A stretch of 64,000 nucleotides of DNA from Ornithodoros turicata (Eukaryota; Arthropoda; Arachnida; Ixodida; Argasidae), in the NCBI RefSeq assembly GCF_037126465.1, contig NC_088202.1, positions 105,803,962 through 105,867,961 of the forward strand, given 5' to 3'. The position numbers and the translations under genes are program-made. The notes below the pieces were generated by a model that was not told the DNA's origin, did no database searches, and was given only the letters and a program-made list of their open reading frames with translations. Positions 32,245 through 41,809 of the stretch are shown one piece after another (within the stretch, counting starts at the first letter, position 1; each line of letters opens with the position of its first letter).

Positions 32245-33861
32245 CTAGTATAGAGTTTCTAGTCCACATTTCACAATGAAATTGACAAGAGCATTGAAGG
32301 CCGCGTCCCTGTGGTTAGCGTCCCATACGCCTAAGACTTTCTCTATGCTGAAGTCCCTGCTGTCGAGATGGCCAAGGGTCAGCCTCAAGATGCCTCTTTG
32401 TGCAGCATGTTTTGGACAATGCATGATGATATGTTCAGTGTTTTCCACTGTCCCGCACAGTAGACAGTTGGGCGAGTCCACCTTGCCCACTTTATGAAGA
32501 AACTGGCGACCATAGGGCACATTCAGGCGTAGACGATGCAGGAGAGTTTCTATCTGTCTGGGCGTTTTTGAAGGTATCGTAAAATTCAGCTCCGGGTCCA
32601 GCGTGCGCAGCAGTGACGGACCACTGTCGGTTTGGTGCCATTTTGTCCTGCGGATGTCATCAGTCATAGATTTTAAGAAAGATTTGATGTCCTGCTTTGA
32701 AAACGTGACAAGATATTCTGTCGATGACAGGTGTGCGATGTTCGCCATTTCGTCCGCCTTCTCGTTACCACTTATGCCAATATGGCCAGGTATCCACTGA
32801 AGAATGACGTCGTGACCGATGTCTGTGCACTTGCGATACCCTAACAGGAGGTCTCGTACTGTTGAAGCCGTACGGCCTTTTTCCAAGAACGATGAGATAG
32901 CTTGAAGGCCGGCTTTAGAGTCGCAGTACACTATCCATTGCGCAGGCAGCTCGAGCGTGGCAAGGTAACTCATGGCTAGCTGTACGGCTACCAGCTCCGC
33001 TGCCGTCGATGAGGTCCTGTGAGACAGTCGTGCTATGCCTTCCCTCTTGTGCTCTGGTATTACAAATGCGGAGGCAGACCCGGATAGAGTCGTGGACCCG
33101 TCGGTGAAGATGGCTACACGGCCTTTGTGCCTTTCCATCAATTCGAGGCAGTACTGTCTCATGGCGAAAGGCGGGAAGCTTGACTTTCCCTGGTTGATCC
33201 CAGGCACGGTGGTACAGATAGGAGGTGTCTGTAGCGTCCATGGAGGGTGTGGGTCCGCTTGTTGCGGCCGTGCTGTTGGCAATGTACGTCTATATGGAGA
33301 GAGTGCTTTTAAGAAAGAAGAGTTTCGGCGAAGCAGCTTCCGCACCAGGGGATGGTGATCATGCTGAGTGCACAGGCGAAGGTAATGCCGAACCGTTTCA
33401 CGCACCCTTAGTGCCTGGAATGGAGGTTCTTTGGCCTCTGCTATGGTCAGTGTGTTAGAGGTGGCACTTGGTACCCCAAGGCAGACCTTCAAACTCCTTG
33501 CTAAGACGCCTTGCAGTATATTCTCCGACGTAGCGCAAATGTTGTTCAGAACTGGAAGGTGATACGCTGCCATTTGCTGGATGAGGGCTCTGTGCACAGT
33601 GAGTAGTGACGACGTTGACATTCCCCACCGGGGCCCCGTGAGATGCCGTAGTATGTTAATCCGAGCGTCGGCTCTGCCCTTCAGATACTTGGTATGGGCG
33701 GCCCATGTTAATTGTGCGTCGATTATAACTCCCAGAAAGCGATGATGTGAAACCCGCTGGACTGGCTGTGTCGAGAGCTGCAATTGGAAGTTGTTCATCT
33801 TTTTCCGTGTGAAGGGTAGGAAGACCGTCTTTTCGGGAGATATGTCCATTCCCCTCTGCAT
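32245..33861 (-). CDS. I-like ORF2 C-terminal half: RT thumb, RNase H, Cys/His tail
   Basis: This 538-codon frame is uninterrupted. Residues 1-130 are the RT end ('RFLGVIIDAQLTWAAHTKYL'). Residues about 245-375 are RNase H with the full catalytic set: 'VAIFTDGSTT' (Asp), 'STAAELVAVQLAM' (Glu), 'IVYCDSKAGLQA' (Asp) and 'ILQWIPGHIGISGNEKADEM' (His and Asp). Residues about 430-500 form the Cys/His tail ('LLHRLRLNVPYGRQFLHKVG', 'CLLCGTVENTEHIIMHCPKH'), and the C-terminus ends 'KCGLETLY'. The first Met is probably internal to the original polyprotein. An intact RNase H in a 5'-truncated copy suggests recent insertion. Confidence 0.93.
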   Translation of the reverse strand: MQRGMDISPEKTVFLPFTRKKMNNFQLQLSTQPVQRVSHHRFLGVIIDAQLTWAAHTKYLKGRADARINILRHLTGPRWGMSTSSLLTVHRALIQQMAAYHLPVLNNICATSENILQGVLARSLKVCLGVPSATSNTLTIAEAKEPPFQALRVRETVRHYLRLCTQHDHHPLVRKLLRRNSSFLKALSPYRRTLPTARPQQADPHPPWTLQTPPICTTVPGINQGKSSFPPFAMRQYCLELMERHKGRVAIFTDGSTTLSGSASAFVIPEHKREGIARLSHRTSSTAAELVAVQLAMSYLATLELPAQWIVYCDSKAGLQAISSFLEKGRTASTVRDLLLGYRKCTDIGHDVILQWIPGHIGISGNEKADEMANIAHLSSTEYLVTFSKQDIKSFLKSMTDDIRRTKWHQTDSGPSLLRTLDPELNFTIPSKTPRQIETLLHRLRLNVPYGRQFLHKVGKVDSPNCLLCGTVENTEHIIMHCPKHAAQRGILRLTLGHLDSRDFSIEKVLGVWDANHRDAAFNALVNFIVKCGLETLY

Positions 33862-33984
33862 ATTTTGTTCTGTCTGATTTCAGAGTGTCAGTGAACAAGG
33901 GGAGTCAAGTCCGAAATGTGCTACATTGTGTCTGATTTATAAGTCTCGTACTACCACGAATAATGAAGAGTGAAATATCAGTCG

Positions 33985-34080
33985 TTGAAAACACCAGAGA
34001 GCGGCGGAAATCGAACCACGGACCTTTCGATTGCGCTAACCGCTACGCTTCGCTGGCACGGCTTGCCGACGACTTGCAAA
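33985..34080 (-). repeat. tRNA-derived SINE head (A and B boxes)
   Basis: On the minus strand 'agcgtagcggttagcgcaatcg' fits an A-box region and 'ggtccgtggttcgatttcc' a B box, at tRNA-like spacing. It lacks a well-formed acceptor stem, so a SINE is more likely than a functional tRNA gene. It lies next to the 5' break of the I-like element. Confidence 0.6.
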
Positions 34081-34084
34081 AGGG

Positions 34085-34890
34085 GTCTCATTCAACGAAC
34101 GGGACACCGTGCTCACTCTCTTTACATTCTCGCCTATATGTTTTCTCATGCACACACAAAATACATACAGCACATCGTGACCTTAGTCATCTTAAGGGCT
34201 TGTTCGTGTCCGTCTGTTTGTCTGGTCCAGCCTCCGAAAGTTACTTTCCATCATGTTCCCCACGAATACGTCGCGCGCATATCACGAGAGAAACGGTTCA
34301 CTGAAGCTGCAGACGAATATTGTGCAAAGCATTCCAAATAATCACTCTGCTTCACGTTATTATTGCTTTTCATTATTTTTATTCGATCACTTGGCCATAT
34401 TCGGGACAATTGAATCTAAGTGTGCAATAATGTCCAAGCACATCGTCCAAAACGTCGACACAACAAAACTTCATGTAAACACTTGATGAGGTAGTGTTTC
34501 TTGGCTCATGCGCATAAAAAATTTGCAGCATGCATGTACGCATCCACATTACATGCATGTGCTACTAGCATCGACACAGGATGTGCGACTCACCAGAAAA
34601 GAAACAAAATCCCCCCGTTTTTTTTTTGTTTTTTAATATAACACCGCGCACGCAGGGTTTCGGCATAGAAAAAAAAAAACACTTTGCACAAGACAAATGA
34701 CTCAACAATCGTGGTGCTAGGTCACCTGTGTCTTCATTGCTCCTCTAGCAGCAACGAGGAGCGAGGATCTGGCTCATTGTTGCAGCTCAATAAACACATT
34801 CGAAAATAACTTCTTAGACGACCCCCATAATATTAATATAATAATAAATATTTGTACGAGTGCGAAAAACACCCACGCGTCCGTAATGTT
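34085..34890. other. Unassigned sequence
   Basis: Contains T and A runs (34617-34628, 34668-34680) and short frames only. Confidence 0.45.
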
Positions 34891-34892
34891 AT

Positions 34893-35262
34893 GGAAACAG
34901 CCTCACGAGGAGAGTATCCGATATTTCGCGCAGAGATTGGTCTTCTGAGTACCGCCTTCATCATTAGCATTGTATTTAAAGGGAATTAGGGATGACGTGT
35001 TAATTAATTCATTTGTATTACAGGTCAACAGCATGCGTGGATGACAAAAATCCAACTTAGCTTCTACGACTGACGTTGATCTAAAAGTCCAGTTGTATTT
35101 TTCTCGTCATCCATCACACATGCTTTTGACCTATAATACCCGAGAGCCCTTTAACACGTATACTCTCTAACCCTTTAAACACTATGCCATTGACGAGACG
35201 GTGCCTAGAAGAAGAACAGTTTCCGTTTCGGAAGCATGGCTCTCGTCCTGAGCCTTGCTCTT
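34893..35262. mobile_element. Imperfect fold-back repeat related to the Penelope-like unit
   Basis: The outer arms are diverged reverse complements: left 'ggagagtatccgatatttcgcgcagag...cttctgagtaccgcc', right 'ggtgcctagaagaagaacagtttccgtttcgg'. Further inside, 'aggtcaacagcatgcgtggatgac' pairs with the reverse complement of 'gtcatccatcacacatgcttttgacct'. The arms are about 150 bases and the total about 370. Confidence 0.65.
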
Positions 35263-35265
35263 TCA

Positions 35266-35341
35266 TTAAATTTTATGCGAGTGCAGTTCTACTGCTTTGC
35301 AGTACGCAAAGCAGTAGAACTGCAATCTAATAAAATTTATC
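35266..35341. repeat. 18-bp perfect hairpin with a second outer pair
   Basis: GCAGTTCTACTGCTTTGC (35283-35300) and its exact reverse complement (35306-35323) surround a 5-base loop. 'ttaaattttat' and 'ataaaattta' pair outside it. Confidence 0.92.
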
Positions 35342-35534
35342 TATCCGATAGCATGACCCCTCCGTGCTCTTACATCACAATTATCGTCACAATTGCGCTA
35401 ATAGTTTTTTAGAAAATCAAAATGGAAAATTACGGGCAACACTGTCAAAGTCGCTACCATCTGCGCATTCCTAGTCAAGTATGGCGTAAAACTACATTGT
35501 ACGCGCATAACACTGTGTCTAAAAGTCTAAAACC

Positions 35535-35680
35535 AAAGAAGTCGGCTACGTGTCAGCTACCGTCAGGAGCAGCAAGCGAGTCGGGGACATAGATCACTGT
35601 TGCTTGACAAATTGGGGATTATTTCCCACCAGACGTCGCCCCGAGCCGTTTTATCACAATTTTACCAGCAAACTAAAAAT
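35535..35680 (+). repeat. Dispersed repeat, copy B (partner at 6585-6745)
   Basis: Inverted partner of 6585-6745, about 75-80% similar by eye over 140 bases. Confidence 0.75.
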
Positions 35681-35689
35681 TATTTAATT

Positions 35690-36380
35690 TTATTTTCCCT
35701 GCCACATGTATAACTTCTTGTGCTGAGTTTACAAGCTACAAGCTGCTAAACTATGCTGCCAGCTGATGGCGATGTGAATGTTATGTGATCTGTCTGCTGC
35801 CTTATGGCACCTTTAACGTTTCTTCACCGGTTCACCGGATGTTCTACCTTTCTATGTGTTTCTGTGTAAGTGGTAGTTTACATACGTATTGCAGCAGCCA
35901 ACCACTGAAGTCATTCAGGTTTCAGCTACAAGCGCTCTGTAGAAAATACGTGCGATATAATACTCTGTCCCATTGACACACCAAACATTTCCCGTTTCTT
36001 ACTCTCTTGTAGGAGATCAAGAAATTACGATGCATACTTCCCCGGGTAGTGAGTTGCTGTTGCAGAAAATAACACGTAAAAAAGGATAAATCGACTGATC
36101 CCCTTATTGCGTATACAGCGGGGGTTTGCTACGTGCTACATTCTTCCGGAAGCAGGAAGAATGTAGCATGCTAGCTGATTTGAACCTGGCACGGTAGACA
36201 TTAGCTTTAACTTGAAGAAAACTAGGCGTAAACTCAACACAACACAACACACGCTAAATATGTTGTGGTGTGGTCTGTTGTGGTGTGTTCGGTTGTATGG
36301 TTACGTGGTGCTACCAGCATGATAAAGTCGTCTGATCGTGGTCTTAGGTGGCTCGACCACCGATGACGATGAATATGATT
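35690..36380. other. Unassigned sequence
   Basis: Contains 'acacaacacaacac' and 'gttgtggtgtg' low-complexity stretches near 36238-36295; no gene. Confidence 0.45.
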
Positions 36381-36390
36381 ATGGTGGTAG

Positions 36391-36447
36391 GATAGCATCA
36401 CCATCACCTTCGCGCATTGGATAGCATCACCATCACCTTCGCGCATC
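36391..36447 (+). repeat. Two-copy 29-bp tandem repeat
   Basis: 'ggatagcatcaccatcacc' followed by 'ttcgcgcat' occurs twice head to tail without mismatch. Confidence 0.9.
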
Positions 36448-36599
36448 CCAGCGAAATATTTTCACGATTATGTTCACCACAAACACATAGACAACTGTTT
36501 TCATACTTGCTTTATTCAAAGAGCCACAGAACATCTTTATCGTCAGTAAAGTGTGCCGGGAATGCCAGGCACTGAAACTCCGTGGGAATGTTCTTGCCG

Positions 36600-36858
36600 A
36601 GGACTAGGTCACAAGACACACAGGCCCGATTGGGAAGCGAGAAAGCTGCGAAACCTGTCGTTCTTTCGTCCACTGATGTCAACGTTAAGATATCCTGTGA
36701 TTACAATAGGCACGTTCTCGCGACATACTGCGTGAAATTTCTGTAGCATAAACTTTGTGACGCTCGCTTGCGAGGTTCAAGGCGATATGTAAATGTCGGT
36801 GATGACCACACCGTTTGGCGTCCTCACAGCGCGCGTGGCACCGCACGGAGTCGATAAT
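36600..36858 (-). pseudogene. Non-LTR endonuclease (APE-like) fragment
   Basis: The minus strand reads 'GVVITDIYISP', a stop, 'TSQASVTKFMLQKFHAVCRE', 'NVPIVITGYLNVDISGRK' and 'NDRFRSFLASQSGLCVL'. The segment 'IVITGYLNVD' corresponds to the endonuclease motif I-x-x-G-D-F-N-x-D, with the Asp-Phe pair altered. It is a dead fragment of an endonuclease-RT element. The TIR element at 36859 abuts it on the 5' side. Confidence 0.7.
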
Positions 36859-37390
36859 AGTGAGTTTTAGTATGTCGTACGCTGTCGCCTCTGCGAACGT
36901 AAGGCCCGTACCCACATGCGGTACATAAAACGGAAACCGGAATGTGCGGAAACCGCCTGCGAGCTGCCGCTGGGCGGCAAGAAAGAGTGTTTGTCGCCCA
37001 GCAGCCGTTACCGCCTGCGGCTCACAAGATATCGACGCTGACGACGCTGTCCACGTGCTGTAGACTGCGTGCATGGATGGCCGGAAGAAGACAAAAGCAT
37101 GAAGCAATCTCCGTTGACCACCTGATTGGACGAAGATGCTCGGCATGCCGCTAAAAATCGCGCACTGCGCCATCGAGGAAACGCGGGACGCGGAGGTGGC
37201 TTCTCCCGCACCGCGACAAGAATTTTCCGCTCCGCATACGCGCGCTTTTGCCGCATGTGGGTACGTTGCCTAAGGGATAGCGTGGTGGTTCTGTGCATTG
37301 CGCAAAGCTCTGTTCTGCGTGCGCGCAGAACCACTAACGCTATCCCTTACGTACACAAAGGCGATATCGTACGGTATACTAAAACTTACT
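36859..37390. mobile_element. TIR element (MITE-like), 532 bp
   Basis: The ends AGTRAGTTTTAGTATRYCGTACG are inverted repeats that continue for about 45 bases ('tgtcgcctctgcgaacgtaagg' against 'atatcgcctttgtgtacgtaagg'). The GC-rich interior holds the hairpin at 37261-37354. There is no transposase. Confidence 0.82.
37261..37354. repeat. Long hairpin inside the TIR element
   Basis: 'gtacgttgcctaagggatag' and 'cgtggtggttctg' pair with 'cagaaccactaacgctatccc' and 'ttacgtac' on the other side, with a 24-base loop. Confidence 0.85.
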
Positions 37391-37399
37391 CATATCGAC

Positions 37400-38440
37400 A
37401 AGCGCACAGCACAGATTTATTTTCCTCTCCCTGCGCTGAGATTGTCTACCGCGCCGGCCAATGGCTGTGCTGGATGTGGTGTGTTGTTGTGTATGTGTGT
37501 GATGTGATTGGTGGCATCCACCATACCACGTGATGTTGTGACTTTATGACGCAGTGGCGTCATTTCGTGTTTGCTACGCTCGCCACAATCATCATCATCA
37601 ACGCCGCAAGACCTTCCTGATACAGCTATTGCTGTAAAAAAGGTGGAGATCTATGATCTACCAGTTAACCACCGACATATGCTCTTGCTCTCTGCTATAG
37701 CTTGCTGTGAAATTGGCACTACATGTCGCTAATCTCAAACGTATAGCGATGATAATGTATCGCTCAACATTGGGGTGTTTGTAGAAACTTATTTAAACAT
37801 TCTTAGAGTACACAACCGTTCCTTATACAATCCTATTATATGCAATTGTGGAAAGACACTAACACCTATTGGATTGGGTTTGCAATGAGAAAAAAATACC
37901 GCTAAGCATGCATGTATAAAGAAAGTACGTTATTTCGCAGTTATGCAAGTGATCTAGTCGCTATGTTTGCAGACTTCACCTCGCTCATGCTCACTTGATA
38001 TTCACTACGTAGGAGATAATTTTAGAACAAAAGCCATCAGAGGTTACTATTCCTTATTAGGCGTTATTATTCGTCAGAAGTTTGTTGAGACGCAGTGATT
38101 TTCAGCGACAGGTTGCCGTCACCTTCATCCTTCACGGCGTCCCTGATGCCTCGTGTCATCACCTTTGAGATATCTCTCTTTACTTTCAATTGAAAGAAGT
38201 TTGATGCATATTGCGAGGAGCGGTAATTTTCCGCTGCATGCGCCCCACATTAAAGTTTCCCTTATAGGAGCCGTTTCAATGACGCGGCCGTGTCGGGGCT
38301 TCCATCCTAAGTAATGGATGAACGGTACCGGGGGCTTTGCGGCGCTCCCTTCCACTTTAGGGGGAAGCGGGTAGGACTCGGAGGGCGCCAAGCAGAAAAT
38401 GGGAAATGAAGCAAACATAGGCCCGTAGGCGAATGAAGAT
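37400..38440. other. Unassigned sequence
   Basis: No gene seen; 38280-38400 has a GC-rich, repeat-like look. A pyrimidine tract at 38446-38469 leads into the candidate exon that follows. Confidence 0.4.
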
Positions 38441-38484
38441 TAAGGCAAACCCTTCTCTGTCTCTCTCTTAGAGGATCTCATTAG

Positions 38485-38748
38485 AGATTGGCGACGAAAA
38501 GAAAGAAGACCAGAATGAAAGTCAAATCCTTCGAGCACAAATTTATGCAAGATCGTACCCGGACAATCACTTCTGGGTTGGGATACAAAATTTATTGGAC
38601 CGCTTTACGAAACCTCGCTCCGGATCGCCGTCATCGTGTACCGGTTCCCTCTCCCGTCTTTAAGGAGAATAATATTAGCATAGAAATGAAGAGAGCGGAG
38701 AGAAAATTGGAAAAAGCTGCACGGGAATACGACTGGGGAATGTGGTAA
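38485..38748 (+). CDS. Candidate terminal exon, function unknown
   Basis: The frame is open from just after TAG at 38482-38484 to TAA at 38748. A pyrimidine-rich tract ('cttctctgtctctctcttag') precedes it, and either that AG or the one at 38484 could be a splice acceptor. The predicted 87 residues are basic and charged ('KRKKTRMKVKSFEHKFMQDR', 'ALRNLAPDRRHRVPVPSP', 'EMKRAERKLEKAAREYDWGM'), with a helical charged end unlike the low-complexity spurious frames nearby. I recognise no family. No AATAAA lies close downstream. Confidence 0.3.
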   Translation, partial: RLATKRKKTRMKVKSFEHKFMQDRTRTITSGLGYKIYWTALRNLAPDRRHRVPVPSPVFKENNISIEMKRAERKLEKAAREYDWGMW

Positions 38749-38941
38749 GAGCCAGCTTTCAACCAACTGCCGAAGGCAGTGTATTACACAGTGTAGAATT
38801 TTTACGTTCATTTTCTTTTCTTTGCCCTCATTGTGGTTTGTGAGCAAACCACAGAAAATTCAGGGTTTCCTTTGAACCATACATAGCCGGCATCAGTCGC
38901 TCGGTTGGTTTTTATACATTGTTGTCCCATAAGTATTAAAG

Positions 38942-39170
38942 GCAAAAAGTCCTCGATCGCTCAGTCGGTACCGTGCAGGCTTGCCGAGCTCAAGATCGCA
39001 GGTTCGATCTCGGCGGAGGGCCGTAGCAACGTGGGTGAGGCAAACATTGCTAGCAGCACCTTGTGTCGGAGGCACGTGCAGCATGTAATCCCACAGATGC
39101 ATGTAGGGGGTATACGTTTAATAGAAAGAAAGAGGAAATGTCAGCCAGGCTAATGCCGGCTTGCTATTTT
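38942..39170 (+). repeat. tRNA-derived SINE with A and B boxes
   Basis: 'gatcgctcagtcggtaccg' (38955-38973) fits an A box and 'ggttcgatctc' (39001-39011) a B box. The body shares 'gtagcaacgtgggtgaggcaaacattgct' and 'gtcggaggcacgtgcagcatg' with the other SINEs. It ends in 'gggggtatacgtttaatag' and a tail shared with 45958-46032. Confidence 0.9.
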
Positions 39171-39319
39171 AAAAAAAATCAAAAGAAAAAGAAAAAGATA
39201 AACAGTCAGTGCAGCACAGGAACGACATGGCGCGAGAAAAGCGAAAGCCCGAATCTTGCAGGAAGAGGAGCAGGGTTATGGTGACGGCCCACTGCGTAGG
39301 CCGAGGGACGGGACCCAAG

Positions 39320-40680
39320 GAGGGTTGCGATGGACATCGTGCTGCACCCAAGCTGCATTAGACGACGACGGAGGGCTTACCGTTGGGGAAGGTGCTTCTT
39401 GCAGCACAGAAGATAATGAGGAATATCGGCCACCTCGCCACAGCTGGAACATAAGAGGGAGCTGATTGGCCCATTTTGTATAGCAGCAACGGAGTTCCGG
39501 CAACGTTGAGACGGAGGCGGTGCAGAAGCGATTGCTCGCGGCGACTGCAGTGACACGCAATGAAGAAGGCAACCGAGGGGTCGATGGACTGCATGTGACT
39601 GTTGTATGAGGCAGCTACAGATCTGAACACTTGGGCACTGGGAGCACACCGGCGACGAATAGACAGGCGGCAAGCCCTAACTGTAAGGGGCAGACGTGCA
39701 GTGTACCATCACAAGAGTGTCAGATGGATCTGCCGGGAAGCATGATGCAACATTGAGACTAGGTAAGCGTCATGGTTCAGGAGTTGCCACTCCGGAGTTG
39801 GAATGATTCCGGAATCATTCCTACTTTATAGAGCCCGGAATGGAATGGGAATGGAATGGCAGTAACGAAACTATTACTGGAGTGGAAATGGAATCATTCC
39901 GCTTTTTCACCGGAATGGAATGGCCTGGGCGACCCTGTGAAAGTTTTGGGTTCAACTCTGTGTCCTTATCCCCTTGAACCTAAGATCACGCACCACTCTT
40001 GTCCAGAATCGTCAAAGCAGTGTTTGCTGTCAGGGTAACATCAGCAGACGTGGAACAGGTATTTTCCACACCATCCCTGATTATGAGAGTGCAGCCAAAT
40101 CGCTTGTCAGATACTTCGTTCCAGCAACTAATGTTTTTGAAAAGGAACATGTGACACTCGTGACCGTGATCAGCTCAATATTTTGTAATAAATATTCAAG
40201 AAAGTTTACTTAGCACAATTTCAGATGCATCAGTATCATTATGATGTTAGGAACCCATACACGTTGCCTCTGTGCATTTTTGTTCCAGATGACGTAACCC
40301 ACCCCTGCACTGCTCGGCTGGCAAATATCAGACTTCTTACTTGTTTCATTCATATTAACTTGTTTAGTCTTCCTGAATTGGAGGAATGGAATGCGCGCTG
40401 CCAAGCCATTCCAGGAATGGGAATGGCCCATAGCTTTGCATTCCGAGCAATTGAAAAGAACGGAATTAGAACATATCTCCATTCCTCGGAATGGAATTGG
40501 AATGGCATCGGCCACCTAATTCCGAAACCCTGGTAAGCGTTATCGCCTTAGAACCCAATTCGGACGTCGGGGGTTGGGATATGCGTAGGGGTACACTGCG
40601 AATCTCCGTGTCTTTGACGTTCGGGAATAGTAATGTTGTGTAGAATCCTTGTGTCCTGTTCTGTCCATACTTCACTTATG
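39320..40680 (-). pseudogene. I-like non-LTR retrotransposon 3' region, interrupted by a hAT element
   Basis: The Cys/His tail reads 'QSLLHRLRLNVAGTPLLLYK', then in another frame 'CSSCGEVADIPHYLLCCKKH' (39377-39560). Upstream 'FRSVAASYNSHMQSIDPSVA' continues to the hAT insertion at 39771. Beyond it (40533-40680) the frame 'MKYGQNRTQGFYTTLLFPNV' may be the same protein, but that link is inference. Frameshifts show it is dead. Confidence 0.72.
39771..40532. mobile_element. hAT-like non-autonomous element with GGAATG arrays and 8-bp TSD
   Basis: GTAAGCGT at 39763-39770 is repeated exactly at 40533-40540. The ends are CATGGTTCAGGAGTTGCC (left) and, reversed, CAGGGTTTCGGAATTAGG (right), a weak inverted repeat. 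Both ends carry 'ggaatgg' / 'ccattcc' clusters (39790-39925 and 40375-40510). The 762 bases contain no transposase. Confidence 0.92.
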
Positions 40681-40754
40681 CGTGAAAGGCTCCTCGAACA
40701 TATCTTTTTATACTGCGTGATATGAACATACTACTATACACTATTTTATTTTAT

Positions 40755-41095
40755 ACACCTTCTTCAGCGTAATTGGATGACACCCCAACTGATTACTCTT
40801 TTGATGTAAATCAACACCTTAAGAAGGACGTAAACCCTCCAGGAGAGGTGCTAATTCCACACCATCTAGAGTATAACTGAGTGATAGCATAAATGATTCC
40901 ATTTTCGGTGTAAATCAACACCCTTAAACAATCGCGTAACGTGTGCAGCTGTGTTTCCATAGTGAGTGTACATGCATATCAGCCAAAGTAAATGCATAAC
41001 ATAAAATTGTGATGCATTGTGGACAAATATTCTCCCAATATAGCAGTTCTGAACTAGAGCCATATTGGACCAATATATGGCCTGATATACGGATA
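40755..41095. repeat. Repeat-rich stretch (gtgtaaatcaacaccc and ccaatat motifs)
   Basis: 'gatgtaaatcaacacctta' near 40803 and 'ggtgtaaatcaacaccctta' near 40907 are direct repeats. 'attggaccaatatatggcc' near 41070 resembles 'attggaccaacattgg' at 43910. Probably decayed MITEs. Confidence 0.5.
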
Positions 41096-41589
41096 AATAT
41101 ATACGCGCTTAAATTTAGTGTTCAATTTTAAACATCACATAATTGGGATGGCAAACCAAAAATTCACTTAGAAAGGCATTTCCTTTCCAAGAGAAAACAG
41201 ACACTATATACATTGCTTGTCTTGCGATCGTCTGCAAATTCGATAGCGCTTCTCGCCTTCCAGTCAAAAGGTCGAGTCAGAAGGAAGGGTGAGATGTCTA
41301 AGTTTAATTTGGTTACATACAAAAAAAAAAAGCACACACACACAAAAAAAAACACTGAAGATTGGAATGGGGGGGGGGGATATGTTCATTGAAGAATAAA
41401 AAAGGAAATGAGGAAAGGATGATTGGAATGGCTTGGATTATCAACTAACCATCAAGATAACGTCTGTGTTTCTTACTGGTATTGGTATGAGGGAAAGTTA
41501 AGACTCAGCGTACACGGCATTCATATTGTACGACATTTTTTAGACGACATTTTGACGACTACGACATTCTACGACAACCCTTTGCTCTC

Positions 41590-41800
41590 AGTTACACCCT
41601 TTTTACACTAGTAGTCACAGATACACCCTCAAAATCGGCCTCTGTAACTGTTACACCCATATAACACCCCCCCATACAAACTTCGTTTTGCCCAGAAGGG
41701 TCTAACAGTGGTGTGCAAAACGATTTACACCCAAATTACATCCAATTTCCACCGAGAAGGGTGTTCAGAATTTAAGAGTGTACCTTCAGGAACTGTCAAG
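41590..41800. repeat. MITE-like sequence with repeated 'acaccc' motifs
   Basis: The stretch repeats 'ttacaccc', 'tacaccc' and 'gggtgt', and ends 'aatttaagagtgtacc', a common arthropod MITE end style. Boundaries are uncertain. Confidence 0.4.
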
Positions 41801-41809
41801 CAAAATATT

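Larger units (their letters stand above)
31998..33895 (-). mobile_element. I-like non-LTR retrotransposon, 5'-truncated, RNase H intact
   Basis: The element starts within the RT C-terminal region (about 33895) and runs through one long open frame to a stop at 32245. A 3' UTR of about 240 bases ends in ACC repeats near 32000-32012 (minus sense 'accaaccaccaccacc'). The presence of RNase H after RT points to the I group. A stem 'gaattcgc-gcaa-gcgaattc' at 32042-32061 sits in the UTR. It is the best preserved coding region in the window. Confidence 0.9.

Noticed and set aside
33990..34075. Functional tRNA gene on the minus strand
   Set aside because: The boxes are tRNA-like, but I cannot fold a proper acceptor stem or anticodon arm; a SINE head is more likely.
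38942..39015. tRNA gene from A and B box sequences
   Set aside because: The boxes are followed by a SINE body shared with other copies, and acceptor-stem pairing is not evident.
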